A stretch of 64,000 nucleotides of DNA from Prevotella sp. UBA2444 (GCA_002342665.1 DDQK01000007.1:1-64000); one strand, 5' to 3'. Positions 41,280-50,687 are shown, numbered from the stretch's first letter. The notes: generated by a model not told the origin, from the letters alone. Translations and numbers: made by a program.

Positions 41280-42476
41280 TTATTTCTTTAAGATTTTGTC
41301 TATCTCGTCGAACTGTTTTCCCATGTTCAGATTGAAATAGACGCGATAGAGTGCCGGTCCCCATTTGTCTTTTTCAGTGGGTGCCAACTGGCGGTAGTGC
41401 TCAAGCGGCTGGAGGGCCTGCTGATACATCTTGCGTATCTGCTTCTTATGCCGCCGGGAGTCCATCCGCAGGGCGATGTTGAGGTAGGCCCTTCCGGCAT
41501 TGTAGTAGACATCTGCCATCTTGGTGTCCATCGCTATGAGGCGGTTGGTATATTCGAGGCTTTGGGCATACTGCTCCATGTTAAGCAGCACCACCGACTT
41601 GGCAAAGAGGAAGAACTCGTTGAGGGAGTCTATGGCAAGTGCCTCGTCAGCAGTCTTGAGGGCCTTGTCATAGTGTCCGCCCTGACTGTAGCTGTCCATC
41701 AGCCTGGGGAAGAAATAGGTCGACTTGGGGAATCTCGTGAAGCCATCGCGAAGTGTGGCCACATACATGGAGTCGTCACTCAGCGCACGCCACGCTTCAG
41801 CGATATACTGATAGGTGTATTCGGCTTTCACCGAGTCGAGCAGTGCCAACTTGTGGTAGCGCAGAGCAAGCACGGGATTCTGCATACGATAGGCAGTATA
41901 GGTGGCCCAGTAGGCAGCCTCGGGCAGTCGTGTGTCGGTAGAGTCGAAATGCTGAGTCGTGAAGAGCGGCTGACGGGCGCAGTCGATATAGGTCTCGAAA
42001 TAGTCGTAGGCCCTGGGATAGTCGCTTTTCCTGAGATAGTAGGAACCACCTGAGAAGAGGTTGGGCCGGTAACCTGCCATATCCCTCGATACCGACTGGC
42101 GCAGATCGGGAGCCACCCTCCCCTTCTTGTCGGGACGAGCATCGAGCGAGTCGAGACGGAAGGCAATGGTAAACATACGGCGAACGAGTGAGAAGAACTG
42201 TGCCGTGTCCTGCTGCTTCTTCATGTAGAAACGCTCGTTGGCCTGTTCATATTGTTTCTGGACACTCAACAACCATATCTCGTGGACACGTTTGTTGTCG
42301 CGATTCGCGGAGTCTTTCAGCAGGTTAGTCATCAGCAGCTCGGCCTTGTCGTAGTTCTTGCCGCTCTTGATGATGGTACGCGCCTCTCCTATCTGTCTGC
42401 GCTGGGCAGTGACAGTAAGGCAACAGCCTATGACGAGTATGATGATGGTGGTATACCTATTTATTATCCTTATCAT
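41280..42476 (-). CDS. Secreted TPR-repeat protein
   Basis: A 398-residue protein with a signal peptide (IINRYTTIIILVIGCCLTVTAQ) and scattered tetratricopeptide-like helices, clearest at YDKALKTADEALAIDSLNEF and YAQSLEYTNRLIAMDTKMAD (about 275-330) and in VYYNAGRAYLNIALRMDS. Such proteins act as periplasmic or outer-membrane scaffolds in Bacteroidales. The tRNA-Arg gene lies upstream at 42541. No specific partner can be named. Confidence 0.72.
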   Translation of the reverse strand: MIRIINRYTTIIILVIGCCLTVTAQRRQIGEARTIIKSGKNYDKAELLMTNLLKDSANRDNKRVHEIWLLSVQKQYEQANERFYMKKQQDTAQFFSLVRRMFTIAFRLDSLDARPDKKGRVAPDLRQSVSRDMAGYRPNLFSGGSYYLRKSDYPRAYDYFETYIDCARQPLFTTQHFDSTDTRLPEAAYWATYTAYRMQNPVLALRYHKLALLDSVKAEYTYQYIAEAWRALSDDSMYVATLRDGFTRFPKSTYFFPRLMDSYSQGGHYDKALKTADEALAIDSLNEFFLFAKSVVLLNMEQYAQSLEYTNRLIAMDTKMADVYYNAGRAYLNIALRMDSRRHKKQIRKMYQQALQPLEHYRQLAPTEKDKWGPALYRVYFNLNMGKQFDEIDKILKK

Positions 42477-42540
42477 AATTATATCCTTCGGTTTAAAAAA
42501 AAAAGAAAGCCCACATAGTGACTTTCTCTCTCAAACTTTG

Positions 42541-42614
42541 TGATTCCGGCGGGATTCAAACCCACAACCTTCTGATCCGTAGTCAGATGCTCTATTCAGT
42601 TGAGCTACGGAACC
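42541..42614 (-). tRNA. tRNA-Arg (ACG anticodon)
   Basis: A 74-nt minus-strand cloverleaf: acceptor GGTTCCG/CGGAATC (one G-T pair), D arm TAGCTCAACTGAATAGAGC, anticodon stem TCTGA/TCAGA with loop CTACGGA, and T loop TTTGAAT. CCA is not encoded. The A34 of this isoacceptor is normally deaminated to inosine by TadA. Confidence 0.93.
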
Positions 42615-42637
42615 AATCCGTTTCTGTTTTGCGGGTG

Positions 42638-42669
42638 CAAAGGTACACACTTTTTCTTAACTTACCAAA
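42638..42669 (-). promoter_or_regulatory. Promoter of tRNA-Arg
   Basis: Minus strand TTTG (42669-42666), 20 nt, TACCTTTG (42645-42638), 23 nt before the tRNA. Confidence 0.7.
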
Positions 42670-42735
42670 CTTTTCGAGATTTTTTTTGCAATTTCAGTCA
42701 TTTTTCCATCAATCCTTGATTTAAGACAAGAATTA

Positions 42736-43620
42736 TCAGACGATGACGCGCGTCTTATGATAGTTTTCGCGGAACTCTGAGGGGCTGCAGCCTTTCTTCT
42801 TTCGGAAGATGCGGTTGAAGTTGCTCAGGTTGTTGAATCCGCACCTATAACTAATCTCTGCGATGGAGTCGGTACTGTCGACGAGTTGTCGGCTAGCATA
42901 TCCGAGTCGCATGTCAATGATATAGTCAGTGAGATTGCGGCCTGTATGCAATTTGAAGAATCGGCTGAAGGCGCTTGCACTCATGCCTGCAAGGCTGGCC
43001 ATGTCGGAGAGACGTATCTCGTGCTGATAGTTCTCGCTGATGTAATTCTTTACCTTGAGTACTCTGCGGCTATCACTTGCCACATCGACCTTGGCAAAGC
43101 TGCTCGACGCCAAGGAGCGTGCACCGTCGCAGCGCGAGAGCTCGTAGAGGATAGCGAGGAACTGTTGGAAGGCGTAGAAGCCATCCTTAATACTGCTGAG
43201 CGTGTGGAGCTGCTGGTAGACCTTCATGATGGCATCCATCGGGAAGCAGAGTCCCTTTTGGGCTTCTACCATCATCTTGCGCATCGAGTTGAAGGGGTTG
43301 CGCCCAAAGATGCTGCTGTCGCTGAAATCGAAGTCGAACTGTATGGTCACCTCACGGATATCCTGACTAGTGCATTCGTTCTGCTCCCAGACATGCTCTA
43401 GGTCTGGGCTGGTGATGAGCACCAGATCGTAGTCGCCAATCACCTCGCTAGAGTCGCCCACTATACGGCGCACACCAGCAGCGTGCTCTACGAAATTGAG
43501 TTCGTAGACCTCGTGGTTATGGATGGGATAGGTAAACTCTTTTTTCCGACGGTCAGCGATGTAGAGCACATCCTTGCCCATCAGCGGGGTAATCTCATGA
43601 ATAACCTTCGACTCTTCCAC
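42736..43620 (-). CDS. AraC-family transcriptional regulator
   Basis: The GTG at 43620 lies 4 nt after the dapA stop and gives 294 residues; the ATG at 43689 would lie within dapA, and the ATG at 43581 would shorten a conserved cupin strand. The N-terminal cupin-like sensor (YPIHNHEVYELNFVEHAAG) is followed by the AraC double helix-turn-helix (IRLSDMASLAGMSASAFSRFFK and SIAEISYRCGFNNLSNFNRIFRK, about 195-285; each motif is cited separately). It is probably translated with dapA. The effector is unknown and the dapA link may be only positional. Confidence 0.85.
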   Translation of the reverse strand: MEESKVIHEITPLMGKDVLYIADRRKKEFTYPIHNHEVYELNFVEHAAGVRRIVGDSSEVIGDYDLVLITSPDLEHVWEQNECTSQDIREVTIQFDFDFSDSSIFGRNPFNSMRKMMVEAQKGLCFPMDAIMKVYQQLHTLSSIKDGFYAFQQFLAILYELSRCDGARSLASSSFAKVDVASDSRRVLKVKNYISENYQHEIRLSDMASLAGMSASAFSRFFKLHTGRNLTDYIIDMRLGYASRQLVDSTDSIAEISYRCGFNNLSNFNRIFRKKKGCSPSEFRENYHKTRVIV

Positions 43621-43624
43621 CTTA

Positions 43625-44512
43625 TTATATTTTAAGTGCTTTGAGGATTTCCGACATCCGCTGGATATTCTTGATACGCATCGGAACAAGCGGCAGTCGC
43701 AGCACGTTCTTAATGAACCCCATCTCGGAGAGCATCGCCTTCACGCCTGCCGGATTACCATCGACAAAGAGCAGCGAGAAGAGGTCGGTAAAGCTATGGT
43801 GAATCTTTCGGGCAGGATCGTATTCGCCACGCATCTGCAGCCGAATCATCTTGGAGAATTCCTTAGGCAATGCATTGCCAATGACACTAATGACGCCAAC
43901 AGCACCACAGCTAATCATGGGGAAAGTAAGGGCGTCATCACCAGAGATGACATCGAAGTCGCGCGGCTTATTCTTGATAATCTCGTCGACCTGTTCGAGA
44001 TTGCCACTGGCTTCCTTGATGGCAACGATGTTCTGGCAGTCACGTGCCAGGCGGACAGTTGTGGCAGCCTGCATATTAACGCCAGTACGCCCAGGAACAT
44101 TATACAGCACAATGGGCAGACGGGTGGCAGCTGAGATGGCTTTGAAATGCTGATAGAGACCTTCTTGCGATGGTTTGTTGTAATATGGGCAGATGCTAAG
44201 CACGCCGTCGATGCCTCGGAAATCACCATTCTTGAGTTCGTCGACCACCGCGGCAGTATTATAGCCTCCGCAACCCATCAGAATGGGCACTCGGCCCTGC
44301 ACATAATCGACAATGGTATCCTTAATCTTTAGCTTTTCAGCAGCAGTGAGGGTTGGTGTCTCACCTGTAGTAGCGAGGATGCAGAAGAAGTCGGCACCAT
44401 TATTGAGTTGATAGTCAAGCAGGCGTATGAGCGATTCGTAATCCACCGAACCATCCTCGTTGAAGGGTGTTATCAGGGCGATTCCAAGGCCCTTGAAGAT
44501 ATTATTTACCAT
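43625..44512 (-). CDS. dapA: 4-hydroxy-tetrahydrodipicolinate synthase
   Basis: A 295-residue enzyme of lysine and diaminopimelate synthesis that condenses pyruvate with aspartate semialdehyde. The start GLGIALITPFNEDGSVDYESL, the GTTGE-like TTGETPTLT, YYNKPSQEGLYQHF, the YNVPGRTG motif with the catalytic Tyr and the Schiff-base Lys in IVAIKEASGNL are all visible. Length is normal. The minus-strand box TAACTTTG at 44536-44543 is its likely -7 element. An AraC regulator follows with coupled translation. Confidence 0.96.
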   Translation of the reverse strand: MVNNIFKGLGIALITPFNEDGSVDYESLIRLLDYQLNNGADFFCILATTGETPTLTAAEKLKIKDTIVDYVQGRVPILMGCGGYNTAAVVDELKNGDFRGIDGVLSICPYYNKPSQEGLYQHFKAISAATRLPIVLYNVPGRTGVNMQAATTVRLARDCQNIVAIKEASGNLEQVDEIIKNKPRDFDVISGDDALTFPMISCGAVGVISVIGNALPKEFSKMIRLQMRGEYDPARKIHHSFTDLFSLLFVDGNPAGVKAMLSEMGFIKNVLRLPLVPMRIKNIQRMSEILKALKI

Positions 44513-44535
44513 ACAGTCTAATTTCTAAACGGCTG

Positions 44536-44543
44536 CAAAGTTA
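44536..44543 (-). promoter_or_regulatory. -7 box of dapA
   Basis: TAACTTTG on the minus strand, 23 nt before ATG 44512; it overlaps no terminator stem. Confidence 0.5.
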
Positions 44544-44555
44544 GCAAGAATAAAT

Positions 44556-44585
44556 GAAAAAATCGCAGAAATCTGCGATTTTTTC
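44556..44585. terminator. Perfect palindromic terminator between stomatin-like gene and dapA
   Basis: A perfect 14-bp inverted repeat (GAAAAAATCGCAGA, two A, then its complement) ending in runs of T on either strand. It ends the stomatin/NfeD unit and could act both ways. Confidence 0.85.
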
Positions 44586-44587
44586 AC

Positions 44588-45541
44588 TCACTCTGTTTTA
44601 AAGAGGTCTTTTATGCCACCGATAGACCCCAGCAGGTTGGTGGCCTCATAGGGCAGATAGACGGTCTTGGTCTTGTCGCCCTCTGCGAGTTCCTGCATCA
44701 TCTGTATGTACTTCTGTGCCAACAGATAGTTGGCGGGATTAGTCGACTTACCGACTGCCTCGGTAATGAGTTCGATGGCCTTCGCCTCAGCCTCAGCCAC
44801 ACGGATACGTGCTTGGGCCTGACCTTCAGCCTGGAGGATAGCTTCCTGCTTGGCGGCTTCAGCCTTGTTGACAATAGCCGTCTTCTCTCCCTCTGAAGCC
44901 AGGATCTCAGCAGCCTTCTGGCCTTCGGATGTCAAAATCTGAGCACGCTTGTTGCGCTCAGCCTGCATCTGTTTTTCCATCGCCGTCAGCACAGAGTCTG
45001 GCGGAGTAATATCCTGAAGTTCAACACGATTCACCTTGACACCCCATTTGTCGGTAGCATCGTCGAGTACGGCAGAGAGTTTCTTGTTGATAGTATCGCG
45101 CGAGGTGAGCGTCTCGTCGAGTTCCAGCTCGCCGATAATGTTACGCAGTGTGGTCTGAGTAAGCTTCTCGATAGCGTTTGGCAGGTTGTTAATCTCGTAA
45201 GTGGCCTTAAAGGGGTCTACAATCTGGAAATAGAGCAGTGCATTGATTTCCGTCTGCACATTATCCTTGGTGATTACATTCTGCTTGGGGAAGTCGTACA
45301 CTTGTTCACGCAAATCGATGGTTGTGGAATACTGATAGCGCCCATGGTTGAGAACCACTATCGACTTAGCACGGTCGATGAAAGGGATGATGATGTTGAT
45401 ACCGGGCTTTAGGGTCGCATAGTAGCGTCCGAGTCGCTCCACAATCTTTGTCTCGGACTGTGGAATAATCACAAGTGCCATCTTGGCGAAAATAACCACC
45501 AGAACGACGATGGCTATTAGAATATAAGTTGCAATGTCCAT
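44588..45541 (-). CDS. SPFH/band 7 (stomatin-like) membrane protein
   Basis: A 317-residue protein with an N-terminal membrane helix (ATYILIAIVVLVVIFAKMALVI, about 4-24) and an SPFH domain (VIIPQSETKIVERLGRYYATLKPG, FIDRAKSIVVLNHGRYQYS, LTQTTLRNIIGELELDETLTSRD). A long Ala/Glu-rich coiled coil (KAEAAKQEAILQAEGQAQARIRVAEAEAK segment, about 215-265, cited by position) precedes the C-terminus. It belongs to the QmcA/HflK-type group thought to organise membrane microdomains. An NfeD protein gene lies 8 bp upstream, the standard partner. Confidence 0.92.
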   Translation of the reverse strand: MDIATYILIAIVVLVVIFAKMALVIIPQSETKIVERLGRYYATLKPGINIIIPFIDRAKSIVVLNHGRYQYSTTIDLREQVYDFPKQNVITKDNVQTEINALLYFQIVDPFKATYEINNLPNAIEKLTQTTLRNIIGELELDETLTSRDTINKKLSAVLDDATDKWGVKVNRVELQDITPPDSVLTAMEKQMQAERNKRAQILTSEGQKAAEILASEGEKTAIVNKAEAAKQEAILQAEGQAQARIRVAEAEAKAIELITEAVGKSTNPANYLLAQKYIQMMQELAEGDKTKTVYLPYEATNLLGSIGGIKDLFKTE

Positions 45542-45549
45542 AAAAAAGT

Positions 45550-46017
45550 TTATTGTTTATTGGTTATGTTTATTGTCTCAACAGTGATGATGGTACTTTG
45601 ACGGTCGACGACCTGCACCAGTGAACCTTCAGGGATATCAGCCGTCTCTCGGGTAACAGCCTTCCAAATGTCGCCGTCAATCTGAACACGTCCGGAACCG
45701 TTGGCGCTGATAGTCTCCACCACCCTACCCTGACGGCCCATGAGAGCATCGGCATTACTGACCCGCTGATCCTCCCCCCTACGAAGATAGCGTTTGGCGA
45801 AAGGTCGGACCCAGAAGAGGCTAACGAGGGTGAAAATGGCAAAGACTGCCAACTGCAGATAGATGCCACCACCAAAAGCTGCGGCAAGAGACGCAAAAAG
45901 AGCACCGATGGAGAAGCAAATGATAAAGAAGTCGCCCGCCATCAGCTCGAGAATTAGGCAGACAACAGCTATTACGACCCACATCTGCCACAAGTTTTGC
46001 AATAAATAATCAATCAT
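45550..46017 (-). CDS. NfeD-family membrane protein
   Basis: The ATG at 46017 (MIDYLLQNLWQMWVVIAVVCL) is chosen because the -7 box at 46046-46053 excludes the earlier ATG at 46098. The 155-residue product has two to three membrane helices (about 12-30, 33-75) and a C-terminal OB-fold (GRQGRVVETISANGSGRVQIDGDIW), which is the usual NfeD layout. It works with SPFH proteins, whose gene follows directly, in membrane quality control. Confidence 0.9.
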   Translation of the reverse strand: MIDYLLQNLWQMWVVIAVVCLILELMAGDFFIICFSIGALFASLAAAFGGGIYLQLAVFAIFTLVSLFWVRPFAKRYLRRGEDQRVSNADALMGRQGRVVETISANGSGRVQIDGDIWKAVTRETADIPEGSLVQVVDRQSTIITVETINITNKQ

Positions 46018-46045
46018 AACAAACACCTTGGTTAAAATTATAGCG

Positions 46046-46053
46046 CAAAGATA
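46046..46053 (-). promoter_or_regulatory. -7 box of NfeD-stomatin operon
   Basis: TATCTTTG on the minus strand, about 28 nt before ATG 46017. Confidence 0.5.
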
Positions 46054-46136
46054 CGACAAATATCCGAATCGTGCAAGAAAAACACAGTATCGGCGCAAAG
46101 GTTTTCGGAGTTTTTAACGTTATATGACATTTCAGA

Positions 46137-46168
46137 TTTGGTAGTTTCGGTTTTTTGCAGTATCTTTG
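46137..46168 (+). promoter_or_regulatory. Promoter of uxaB
   Basis: TTTG (46137-46140), 20 nt, TATCTTTG (46161-46168), about 40 nt before ATG 46210. Confidence 0.75.
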
Positions 46169-46209
46169 CATCCGCAAATTGATAAATGAACTAAAAACAA
46201 CAATTAAAA

Positions 46210-47649
46210 ATGAAACCGCTAAACAAACAGTTCGCTCCTAAGAGCGTGATGCCTGAAAAGGTGATTCAGTTCGGCGAAGGCAATTTCCTCCGCGCATTTG
46301 TAGATTGGATTATATGGAACATGGACCAGAAGACCGACTTCAACGGTTCTGTAGTCGTCGTTCAGCCTATAGAGAAAGGTATGGTAGATTGGCTCAACGC
46401 ACAGGATTGTCTCTACCATGTTAACCTTCAGGGTCGTGAGAACGGCAAGCCCGTGAACACGCTGGAGCGCATCGACGTCATCAGCCGTGCCCTGAACCCC
46501 TATACCCAGAATGCCGCCTTCATGGCTCTGGCCGACCAGCCAGAGATTCGTTTCGTTATCTCGAACACTACCGAGGCTGGCATTGCTTTCGACCCCAGCT
46601 GCAAACTGGAGGATGCTCCCGCCAGCAGCTATCCAGGCAAGTTGGTGCAGTTGCTCTATCGTCGCTACCAGACATTCAACGGCGATCCTAAGAAAGGCCT
46701 GATTATCTTCCCTTGTGAGCTGATATTCCTGAACGGCCACGTGCTGAAGGACTGCATCTATAAGTACATCGACCTATGGAACCTGCCCGAGGGCTTCAAG
46801 AAGTGGTTCGAAGAGTCGTGCGGTGTATATGCCACGCTGGTAGACCGCATCGTTCCTGGATTCCCCCGCAAGGAAATCGCAGAGATTCAGGAAAAGATCT
46901 CGTATCGTGATAACTTAGTTGTACAGGCTGAGACCTTCCACCTCTGGGTGATTGAGGCTCCGAAGGAAGTGGCCAAGGAGTTCCCCGCAGACAAGGCTGG
47001 ACTGCACGTGCTGTTCGTACCGTCAGAGGAGCCTTATCATAAGAGGAAGGTAACGCTGCTCAATGGCCCGCACACAGTGCTGAGTCCTGTAGCTTTCCTC
47101 AGCGGTGTGAACATCGTTCGCGATGCCTGCAACCACGAAGTAATCTCGAAGTATATCCACAAGGTACAGTTCGATGAGCTGATGCAGACCCTCGACTTGC
47201 CGATGGAAGAACTGGAGAAGTTTGCCGGCGACGTGCTGGAACGTTTCGACAACCCGTACGTTGACCATCAGGTGACTTCGATCATGCTGAACTCGTTCCC
47301 GAAGTTCCAGGCACGCGACCTGCCCGGTGTTAAGACCTATTTGGAGCGCAAGGGCGAGCTGCCTAAGGGCCTGGTATTCGGTCTGGCTGCCATCATCACT
47401 TACTACAAGGGCGGTAAGCGAGAGGACGGTGTGGAAATCGTGCCTAACGACGACCAGAAGATCATGGACCTGCTGAAAGAACTCTGGGCCACTGGTGATA
47501 CCAAGAAGGTGGCCGACGGTGTGCTTGGTGCAGAGTTCATCTGGCAGGAGGATCTGAACAAGATTCCTGGCCTGAACGCAATGGTCAAGCAGGACCTCGA
47601 CCTTATCCAGAGCGTAGGCATGCTTGAGGCCGTAAAGAGCATTCTTTAA
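46210..47649 (+). CDS. uxaB: Tagaturonate reductase (altronate oxidoreductase)
   Basis: A 479-residue NAD-dependent enzyme of the mannitol dehydrogenase family that reduces D-tagaturonate to D-altronate, the substrate of UxaA. The nucleotide-binding start is VIQFGEGNFLRAFVDWI, followed by FVISNTTEAGIAF and LIIFPCELIFLNGHVLKDC. The catalytic Lys lies in KRKVTLLNGPHTVLSP and the His is nearby. Length is normal. It has its own promoter and stands alone, 14 kb from uxaA, so the galacturonate genes are split in this genome. Confidence 0.94.
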   Translation: MKPLNKQFAPKSVMPEKVIQFGEGNFLRAFVDWIIWNMDQKTDFNGSVVVVQPIEKGMVDWLNAQDCLYHVNLQGRENGKPVNTLERIDVISRALNPYTQNAAFMALADQPEIRFVISNTTEAGIAFDPSCKLEDAPASSYPGKLVQLLYRRYQTFNGDPKKGLIIFPCELIFLNGHVLKDCIYKYIDLWNLPEGFKKWFEESCGVYATLVDRIVPGFPRKEIAEIQEKISYRDNLVVQAETFHLWVIEAPKEVAKEFPADKAGLHVLFVPSEEPYHKRKVTLLNGPHTVLSPVAFLSGVNIVRDACNHEVISKYIHKVQFDELMQTLDLPMEELEKFAGDVLERFDNPYVDHQVTSIMLNSFPKFQARDLPGVKTYLERKGELPKGLVFGLAAIITYYKGGKREDGVEIVPNDDQKIMDLLKELWATGDTKKVADGVLGAEFIWQEDLNKIPGLNAMVKQDLDLIQSVGMLEAVKSIL

Positions 47650-47652
47650 TAA

Positions 47653-47722
47653 AAACACAGAGATACAGAGACACAGAGGAATCTGACAGATAGGAAACTC
47701 TGTATCTCTGTGTCTTTGTGTT
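47653..47722 (+). terminator. Long hairpin after uxaB
   Basis: A repetitive ACACAGAGATACAGAG-type left arm (47653-47680) pairs with CTCTGTATCTCTGTGTC on the right (47697-47721). It forms a long stem without a clear T run, 15 nt before uvrA; it may stabilise or end the uxaB mRNA. Confidence 0.65.
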
Positions 47723-47736
47723 AAAGAAATAATATA

Positions 47737-50571
47737 TTGAGTAAGAGTATAGAAATCAAGGGTGCGAGAGTCAATAACCTGAAGAACATTGACGTTACGA
47801 TACCCCGAAACCAGTTTACAGTGATTGCCGGAGTCAGTGGCTCCGGCAAATCATCTTTAGCCTTCGACACACTCTATGCCGAAGGTCAACGCCGATATGT
47901 GGAGAGTTTGTCGAGCTACGCCCGCCAGTTCCTCGGAAGGATGAACAAGCCTGAGTGCGACTTCATCAAAGGTATTCCCCCCGCCATCGCTATCGAACAG
48001 AAAGTGATATCACGGAATCCGCGAAGCACAGTTGGCACCACTACTGAAATCTACGAATACCTCCGCCTACTCTATGCCCGCATCGGGCGCACTTTCTCGC
48101 CAATCAGCGGCACAGAGGTGAAGAAGCACTCCACAGAGGACATCGTGCAGAAGATGCTCGAGTACTCGAAGGGTACTAGGTTTGTGGTGATGGCTCCGAT
48201 TCACCTGCCGGAAAACCGTACACTCGAGCAGCAACTGAAAGCTTATATCCTTGAAGGCTATGCCAGAATCTTTACCAATGGCGACTTCATGAGAATTGAC
48301 GACTATCTAGAATCTGGAGTATCAGGAGACCCAGCATCATCCCCCCTCTACCTAGTTATTGACCGTCTGAGTGTAGATGATTCTAAAGACAACATTGCCC
48401 GTCTGGTTGACTCTGCCGAAACGGCATTCTACGAAGGGCATGGTGAGTGCCGGCTAATGTTCCCACCATCTAACATCTGCTATGATTTCTCCATACGCTT
48501 TGAGGCCGATGGCATTACTTTCGAAGAACCCACAGACCAACTGTTCTCCTTCAATTCACCCATAGGTGCCTGTCCTGAATGCCAGGGTTTCGGCAAGATT
48601 ATCGGCATAGACGAACGCCTAGTGATTCCTAACACCACACTGAGTGTATACGACGGATGCGTGGTCTGTTGGCACGGTGACAAGATGAAGGAATGGCAGG
48701 ACTGGTTCTGTCGCCATGCTGCCAAGGACGACTTCCCTATCTTCGAACCATACATGAATCTGACCCAGAAGCAGAAAGACTGGCTCTGGCACGGGTTACC
48801 CTCAGACAAGAACAGCAAGGAGAAACCCTGTATCGACTTCTTCTTCGAGATGGTGAAACAGAACCAGTATAAGATACAATACCGAGTGATGCTGGCCCGG
48901 TACAGAGGCAAGACCACCTGTCCAAAATGTCACGGAACCAGGTTGAAGCCGGAAGCCGACTATGTAAAAATAGGAGGAAGAAGCATCTCCGACTTGGTTC
49001 AGATGCCCGTGGTGCGACTGAAGGAATGGCTTCGCACGCTGGAGTTGACAGAACAGGAGCAGGAGATTGCCAAACGCTTGCTGAACGAGATCAACAATAG
49101 ACTGCAATTCCTTCTGGATGTGGGACTTGGCTATCTGACGCTCAACCGTCTCTCGAATACACTTTCTGGTGGAGAGAGCCAACGCATCAACCTGACCACA
49201 AGTCTTGGAAGCAGCCTCGTGGGATCGCTCTATATTCTTGACGAGCCAAGCATCGGTCTCCACTCCAGAGACACAGACCGTCTGATTCACGTACTCAAGG
49301 ATCTGCAGTCACTGGGTAACACGGTGGTGGTCGTCGAACACGATGAAGAGATCATGCGTGCAGCCGACCACTTGATAGACATCGGTCCCGATGCTGGACG
49401 GCTGGGAGGCGAAATTGTTTTCGAGGGCGATGCCAAAAGCATCACGAAAGCTTCGCTCAAAAAATATCCTCACAGCTACACAGTGAAATACCTCACTGGC
49501 ACAGAAACGATTGAGGTGCCCACAAGCCGACGCCCATGGAACAGGTATATTGGCATCAAGGGAGCGAGAATGAACAATCTTCGCGGTATCGACGTGAAGA
49601 TACCTCTCAACGTAATGACCGTTGTGACTGGTGTATCAGGCAGCGGCAAGTCGAGTCTCATCAAGGGCATCCTATATCCCGCTCTGAAGCGACGCCTCGG
49701 AGACGTATGCGACGCCCCAGGAGAATATCTCGGACTGGAAGGCGACACTGATGCCATCAGACGTGTGGAGTTCGTCGACCAAAACCCTATAGGAAAGTCT
49801 ACGCGTTCTAATCCAGCAACCTACGTCAAGGCTTACGAAGCCATCCGCGACCTCTACGCCGAACAACCGTTGGCACAGCAGATGGGATTCTCGTCTCAGT
49901 ATTTTTCTTTCAATGCCGATGGCGGACGCTGTGAGGAATGCAAGGGTGCTGGCGTCATCACGGTAGAAATGCAGTTTATGGCCGACCTTGTGCTGGAGTG
50001 CGAGGCCTGTCATGGACACCGTTTCAAGCACGACATACTCGATGTCAGATATAACGGCAAAAACATCGACGACGTGCTGAATATGACTATTTCGGAAGCC
50101 ATTGCCTTCTTCAACGACAATTCCGAAGACAAGAAGGGAAAAAACAAACTCAACCAAACAATCATCCAGCGATTAAAGACGTTAGAAGACGTAGGACTGG
50201 GCTACATCAAGCTTGGCCAGAACTCTTCGACACTCTCCGGAGGTGAGAACCAGCGCGTGAAACTGGCCTATTTCATCGGACAGGAGAAGCAGGAGCCCAC
50301 ACTATTCATCTTCGACGAGCCAACTACCGGGCTCCATTTCCACGACATCCGACGACTGATGGACTCCTTCAATGCACTCATCAGCAGAGGACACACCATC
50401 CTGATCATAGAGCACAACATGGAAATCATCAAAAGTGCCGATTACGTGATTGATCTGGGCCCTGACGGGGGCGACCGCGGAGGCAACCTCGTGGTGGCAG
50501 GAACACCAGAAGAAGTGGTGCAATGCAAAGAGAGTTTCACAGGACAATACCTAAAAGAAAAATTGAAATAA
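47737..50571 (+). CDS. uvrA: UvrABC excision nuclease subunit A
   Basis: A 944-residue protein with a TTG start at 47737; SIEIKGARVNNLKNIDV is the expected N-terminus. UvrA finds bulky DNA damage with UvrB. Both ATPase halves are complete: Walker A GVSGSGKSSL (about 32-41) and GVSGSGKSSLI (about 630), signatures LSGGESQRI and LSGGENQRV, and DEPSIGLH/DEPTTGLHF. Zinc-binding pairs are seen in CPECQGFGK, CPKCHGTRL and CEECKGAG/CEACHGHRF. It sits behind a long hairpin with no strong promoter of its own. Confidence 0.96.
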   Translation: MSKSIEIKGARVNNLKNIDVTIPRNQFTVIAGVSGSGKSSLAFDTLYAEGQRRYVESLSSYARQFLGRMNKPECDFIKGIPPAIAIEQKVISRNPRSTVGTTTEIYEYLRLLYARIGRTFSPISGTEVKKHSTEDIVQKMLEYSKGTRFVVMAPIHLPENRTLEQQLKAYILEGYARIFTNGDFMRIDDYLESGVSGDPASSPLYLVIDRLSVDDSKDNIARLVDSAETAFYEGHGECRLMFPPSNICYDFSIRFEADGITFEEPTDQLFSFNSPIGACPECQGFGKIIGIDERLVIPNTTLSVYDGCVVCWHGDKMKEWQDWFCRHAAKDDFPIFEPYMNLTQKQKDWLWHGLPSDKNSKEKPCIDFFFEMVKQNQYKIQYRVMLARYRGKTTCPKCHGTRLKPEADYVKIGGRSISDLVQMPVVRLKEWLRTLELTEQEQEIAKRLLNEINNRLQFLLDVGLGYLTLNRLSNTLSGGESQRINLTTSLGSSLVGSLYILDEPSIGLHSRDTDRLIHVLKDLQSLGNTVVVVEHDEEIMRAADHLIDIGPDAGRLGGEIVFEGDAKSITKASLKKYPHSYTVKYLTGTETIEVPTSRRPWNRYIGIKGARMNNLRGIDVKIPLNVMTVVTGVSGSGKSSLIKGILYPALKRRLGDVCDAPGEYLGLEGDTDAIRRVEFVDQNPIGKSTRSNPATYVKAYEAIRDLYAEQPLAQQMGFSSQYFSFNADGGRCEECKGAGVITVEMQFMADLVLECEACHGHRFKHDILDVRYNGKNIDDVLNMTISEAIAFFNDNSEDKKGKNKLNQTIIQRLKTLEDVGLGYIKLGQNSSTLSGGENQRVKLAYFIGQEKQEPTLFIFDEPTTGLHFHDIRRLMDSFNALISRGHTILIIEHNMEIIKSADYVIDLGPDGGDRGGNLVVAGTPEEVVQCKESFTGQYLKEKLK

Positions 50572-50580
50572 TTGTTAATT

Positions 50581-50614
50581 TTTGAACAACGTATTGAAAT
50601 TTTTCGTAAATTTG
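50581..50614 (+). promoter_or_regulatory. Promoter of rpoD
   Basis: TTTG (50581-50584) and TAAATTTG (50607-50614), spacer 22 nt, slightly longer than elsewhere; leader of about 65 nt. Confidence 0.55.
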
Positions 50615-50687
50615 CACCGCTTTAGAGGCATATTTTATTATATTGAATTGAAAATCAATAAGTTAAGACGTTTTTAAAACAAACAGG

